NCBI GenBank assembly: GCA_026387485.1
Contig: JAPLLQ010000108.1
Span: forward strand, 1 to 15,723
DNA: 15,723 nucleotides
Source of the DNA: Candidatus Omnitrophota bacterium
GTDB lineage: Bacteria > Omnitrophota > Gorgyraeia > Gygaellales > Profunditerraquicolaceae
Direction of reading: 5' to 3'
In this document: in pieces, positions 13,673-15,723 of the stretch
How positions within the stretch are numbered: position 1 is the first letter of the stretch
How the letters are laid out: each line of letters begins with the position of its first letter
Notes under the pieces: generated by a model
What the model saw: only the letters and a program-made list of their open reading frames with translations
What the model was told of the DNA's origin: nothing
Databases searched by the model: none
Program-made: the position numbers and the translations under genes

Positions 13673-14266
13673 GTGGCTATCCCGGTAATTTACGAAGATA
13701 ATTATATATTAGTTGTAGATAAGCCTTCAGGCCTGTTGACTATACCTACCCCGAAAAACGAAACCCGCACACTTACCAGTATTCTTCAACTTCATCCCTG
13801 TCATCGCCTAGACCGGGAGACTTCCGGTTTGATTATTTATGCCAAAGGTAAATCTATTCAAAAGAAGATGATGGAAGAGTTTAGGCAGAGAAAAGTTGAG
13901 AAAACTTATCTTGCTTTTATCAGGGGAATTCCCGCCAAAATTACCGGTGAAATTAAAAATAAAATTGAAGGTTTAAGCGCCCAAACCCGCTATAAAATTA
14001 TTGAAAAAAGAAAAGATTTTGCTATTGTAGAGGTAAGCCCTTTAACCGGCCGGACCAATCAAATCCGGATTCATTTTAAGCAGATCGGTCATCCTGTACT
14101 CGGCGAGACAAAATTCGCCTTTCGCCGGGATTTTAAGATTAAAGCTAAACGGCTTTGTTTACATGCTTGGAAATTGGAATTTAAACATCCGGTTACCGGC
14201 CAATGGTTAAATTTAACCAGTGATTTACCGCAAGATTTAAAAGCGTTCTTAGATAAAAATAAATGA
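13673..14266 (+). CDS. RluA-family RNA pseudouridine synthase (short form)
   Basis: The 197-residue protein isomerises uridine to pseudouridine in RNA; the exact target (rRNA or tRNA) cannot be read from the sequence. Motifs are YILVVDKPSGLLTIP (11-25), the catalytic HRLDRETSGL with aspartate D47, EKTYLAFIRG and the C-terminal GRTNQIRIHF. There is no S4 RNA-binding domain, as in short RluA relatives such as TruC or RluA. I use GTG 13673, 1 nt after the nadA stop; the protein begins in family register there and no upstream start fits. The TGA stop at 14264-14266 lies inside the left inverted repeat of the element starting at 14259. Confidence 0.93.
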   Translation: MAIPVIYEDNYILVVDKPSGLLTIPTPKNETRTLTSILQLHPCHRLDRETSGLIIYAKGKSIQKKMMEEFRQRKVEKTYLAFIRGIPAKITGEIKNKIEGLSAQTRYKIIEKRKDFAIVEVSPLTGRTNQIRIHFKQIGHPVLGETKFAFRRDFKIKAKRLCLHAWKLEFKHPVTGQWLNLTSDLPQDLKAFLDKNK

Positions 14267-14410
14267 CCCTGTTAAGTTTCTCGCTCTCTTAGTACTTTAC
14301 GGGTCCTGCCGCAAGGATTGCTCCTCACACCGCATATTGCGGTGCTCGGAGTCAATCCTCGCGTCACCCGTAAATGGACAAGGTAATCGAACCTTGCCAT
14401 GGTCATTTAT
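14259..14410. repeat. 152-bp element with inverted termini and nested hairpins
   Basis: ATAAATGACC (14259-14268) and GGTCATTTAT (14401-14410) are perfect 10-bp inverted termini. Inside, TTTACGGGT (14296-14304) pairs with ACCCGTAAA (14366-14374), AGGATTGCTCC (14314-14324) pairs with GGAGTCAATCCT (14348-14359, one bulge), and CACCGCA (14328-14334) pairs with TGCGGTG (14338-14344) across a TAT loop. A second hairpin, ATGG-a-CAAGGT with ACCTTGCCAT, spans 14374-14400. It resembles a MITE or REP composite or a structured RNA; no coding gene is supported. The left terminus contains the stop codon of the preceding gene. Confidence 0.7.
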
Positions 14411-14608
14411 ATAACTAGCTTACTTTTAGCGGATGACTTGGCTTGTTTCAGAGCAGCACGTGTGCAGCCCGAGCGGGCAGGGTTGCCCAGCTAAAAGATG
14501 ATTCCGGCAGAGCGAGGGCGAAGGCCGAGCGAAGATTTTCCTCGCTGGGGAAAATCGAGCGTGTGCTCACGAGAAACAAGACAAGGCAGCCGATAAAATA
14601 ACATTATT
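14411..14608. other. GC-rich, fold-prone intergenic stretch without recognised gene
   Basis: Positions 14431-14580 are 87/150 G+C by hand count, visibly above the AT-rich flanking genes. Inverted pairs include TTTTAGC (14424-14430) with GCTAAAA (14490-14496), CTTGTTTC (14442-14449) with GAAACAAG (14573-14580), GCCC/GGGC (14467-14478), GATTTTCC/GGAAAATC (14534-14541 and 14549-14556) and CGTG/CACG (14560-14571). The first two cross each other in pseudoknot order. It does not match tmRNA, RNase P or SRP RNA motifs I know. The last 15 bases are AT-rich and contain a TAAAAT hexamer (14594-14599) just before uppP. Confidence 0.45.
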
Positions 14609-15352
14609 ATGATTAAATACATTATATTAGGTATAATTCAGGGATTGACGGAGTTCTTGCCGGTGAGCAGCTCCGGGCATCTGGTAGTGATGCAGCGGGT
14701 TTTGGGTATGAGCGGAGAGGAGATCGCCTTAACCGTAATCCTGCATTTAGGGACGTTTTTTGCTGTGGCCTTATTTTTCTTTAAGGACATATTGAAGTTA
14801 TTACGCGATATAAAATCGCTTTCTTTAATATTGTTGGTAACAGCGATAACCGGGGTAATTGGAATATTAGGAAAGGATTTTTTTGAGAGTTTATTCACCT
14901 CGCCTAAATTAATAGCCGTATCTTTTCTTATCACCGGAATTATTTTACTTTTTACTCGCTCCTTCATGGAGGCTAAGAAGAATAACGTAGGATTAAAGGA
15001 TGCGCTCATTTTAGGCGTTACTCAGGCAATCGCGATTATCCCGGGGATCTCCCGCTCCGGCATGACAATCTCTACGCTCTTATTTAGAAGAATAGAAAAA
15101 GAAACCTGTTTTAAATTTTCTTTTTTAGTTTCTCTACCGGTAATTCTTGGTGCGGCATTATTAGAGGCAAGAAAAATTGATTTTGCAATGCAGAAGGATT
15201 TTTTAAATCTTATTGTAGGTTTTATTTTTAGCCTCGTAACCGGATTAGCTAGCTTAGGGATTTTAAAATTGATGATTAAGCGGGCTAAGTTTTATTATTT
15301 TGGGTACTACTGTATTGTCGCAGCAATTACTACCTTTTTATTCATAAAATAA
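14609..15352 (+). CDS. uppP: Undecaprenyl-diphosphatase (UppP/BacA)
   Basis: This integral inner-membrane enzyme recycles undecaprenyl pyrophosphate to the monophosphate carrier used for peptidoglycan and surface polysaccharides; it also gives bacitracin tolerance. The 247-residue product carries both family signatures: GLTEFLPVSSSGHL (12-25) and PGISRSGMTIS (145-155), with the catalytic acidic and arginine residues present. Repeated hydrophobic segments (for example 40-58, 72-88, 101-116, 164-184, 198-218, 226-246) give the expected polytopic protein. The ATG 14609 lacks a ribosome-binding site, like tonB and mnmA; a TAAAAT hexamer 10 nt upstream hints at a leaderless message. It is slightly shorter than typical UppP (about 265-275 residues) but looks complete. 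Confidence 0.96.
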   Translation: MIKYIILGIIQGLTEFLPVSSSGHLVVMQRVLGMSGEEIALTVILHLGTFFAVALFFFKDILKLLRDIKSLSLILLVTAITGVIGILGKDFFESLFTSPKLIAVSFLITGIILLFTRSFMEAKKNNVGLKDALILGVTQAIAIIPGISRSGMTISTLLFRRIEKETCFKFSFLVSLPVILGAALLEARKIDFAMQKDFLNLIVGFIFSLVTGLASLGILKLMIKRAKFYYFGYYCIVAAITTFLFIK

Positions 15353-15360
15353 TATCCTTC

Positions 15361-15388
15361 ATTCCGACGTTAGATCGGGGCTCGGAAT
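15361..15388. repeat. 7-bp inverted repeat downstream of uppP
   Basis: ATTCCGA (15361-15367) and TCGGAAT (15382-15388) flank a 14-nt loop in the 65-bp gap between uppP and the kinase. There is no T run after it, so a terminator role is weakly supported. Confidence 0.35.
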
Positions 15389-15417
15389 CAACTCACTACA
15401 AGTTAGGAGAGAGTTCG

Positions 15418-15723
15418 TTGAGTATACTTGTTTTAGGAACCGTAGCTTTGGATAATGTCCGTACGCCTTTTGGTTTCAAGAAAAAAATCCTTGGTGGCTC
15501 AGCCGCTCATTTTTCCATGGCTGCCCGCTTATTTACCAATGTAAACCTGGTGGCTATAGTCGGAAAAGATTTTCCTAAGAAATATATCGATTTCCTGCAG
15601 CAAAAAGGGCTAAATCTTACCTCATTGATCCGCTCTGAAGGTAAAACCTTTGAGTGGACCGGAGAATATAAAGGTGATTTGAATACCGCCCTCACCATTA
15701 ATACTGAATTAGGCGTGCTCTGT
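15418..15723 (+). CDS. PfkB-family sugar/nucleoside kinase, N-terminal part (3' cut by window)
   Basis: The frame from TTG 15418 is open to the window edge, giving 102 residues. It begins with a beta strand (SILVLGTVALDNV) and the PfkB substrate motif GGSAAHFSMAARLF, followed by VNLVAIVGKDFP and a lid-like segment (EGKTFEWTGEYKGDLNTALTINTELG). These match the N-terminal half of PfkB/ribokinase-type kinases, which phosphorylate a sugar or nucleoside with ATP; the substrate is not predictable, and the ATP-binding C-terminal motif is beyond the edge. AGGAGA (15405-15410), 7 nt upstream, supports the TTG start; no ATG is in a suitable place. The gene follows uppP by 65 bp on the same strand. Confidence 0.88.
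   Translation, partial: MSILVLGTVALDNVRTPFGFKKKILGGSAAHFSMAARLFTNVNLVAIVGKDFPKKYIDFLQQKGLNLTSLIRSEGKTFEWTGEYKGDLNTALTINTELGVLC

Noticed and set aside
14379..14396. tRNA T-arm-like hairpin (CAAGGT/ACCTTG with a TCGA-containing loop on the minus strand)
   Set aside because: The loop size is wrong and no acceptor, D or anticodon arms can be built around it.
14272..14406. 44-residue minus-strand open frame inside the palindromic element (stop at 14272-14274, ATG at 14404-14406)
   Set aside because: It is made of the arms of nested hairpins, has no clear ribosome-binding site or recognised family, and both strands of such palindromes tend to stay open.

Overview
The window is about 15.7 kb of AT-rich, gene-dense bacterial DNA with every recognised gene on the + strand. 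The content points to an anaerobic, diderm (outer-membrane) bacterium. A TonB-dependent receptor implies an outer membrane. A Thi4-type thiazole synthase, a COG1900/DUF39 plus NIL-ferredoxin homocysteine pair and a LarE homologue are typical of anaerobes. The overall flavour suits an uncultured lineage such as Omnitrophota; this placement is inference from gene style, not a phylogenetic result.

Region 1 (1-481) is the 3' end of a thi4 gene (thiamine thiazole). Region 2 (about 596-6946) is a tightly packed sulfur-metabolism operon behind one clear promoter: Rrf2 regulator, cysK, a mini-NifU, homocysteine-biosynthesis enzyme, its NIL/2x[4Fe-4S] ferredoxin partner, a LarE-type sulfurtransferase, an IscS/NifS cysteine desulfurase and birA. 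Together they cover sulfide capture into cysteine, a predicted sulfide route to homocysteine, release of sulfur from cysteine, Fe-S assembly, and biotin attachment or regulation. A REP-like palindromic element sits between larE and the desulfurase and contains the stop codon of one and the ribosome-binding site and start codon of the other.

Region 3 (6947-10955) opens with a consensus promoter that overlaps a BirA-operator-like dyad and a perfect 15-bp inverted repeat. It drives a BtuB-sized TonB receptor, a fused PabB-PabC (p-aminobenzoate synthesis) and a small alpha/beta-barrel protein. The adjacent birA gene makes a biotin-regulated receptor a testable idea.

Region 4 (10956-11678) holds a cold-shock protein gene with an intrinsic terminator inside its leader, a strong terminator after it, and a 59-residue two-helix membrane protein with its own promoter and terminator.

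Region 5 (11679-14266) is a compact mnmA-nadA-RluA-family run. Region 6 (14259-14608) has no recognised gene. It holds a 152-bp element with inverted termini and nested hairpins, then a GC-rich structured stretch. Region 7 holds uppP and the 5' part of a PfkB-family kinase with a TTG start, cut by the window edge. No tRNA, rRNA, CRISPR array or transposase gene was recognised.
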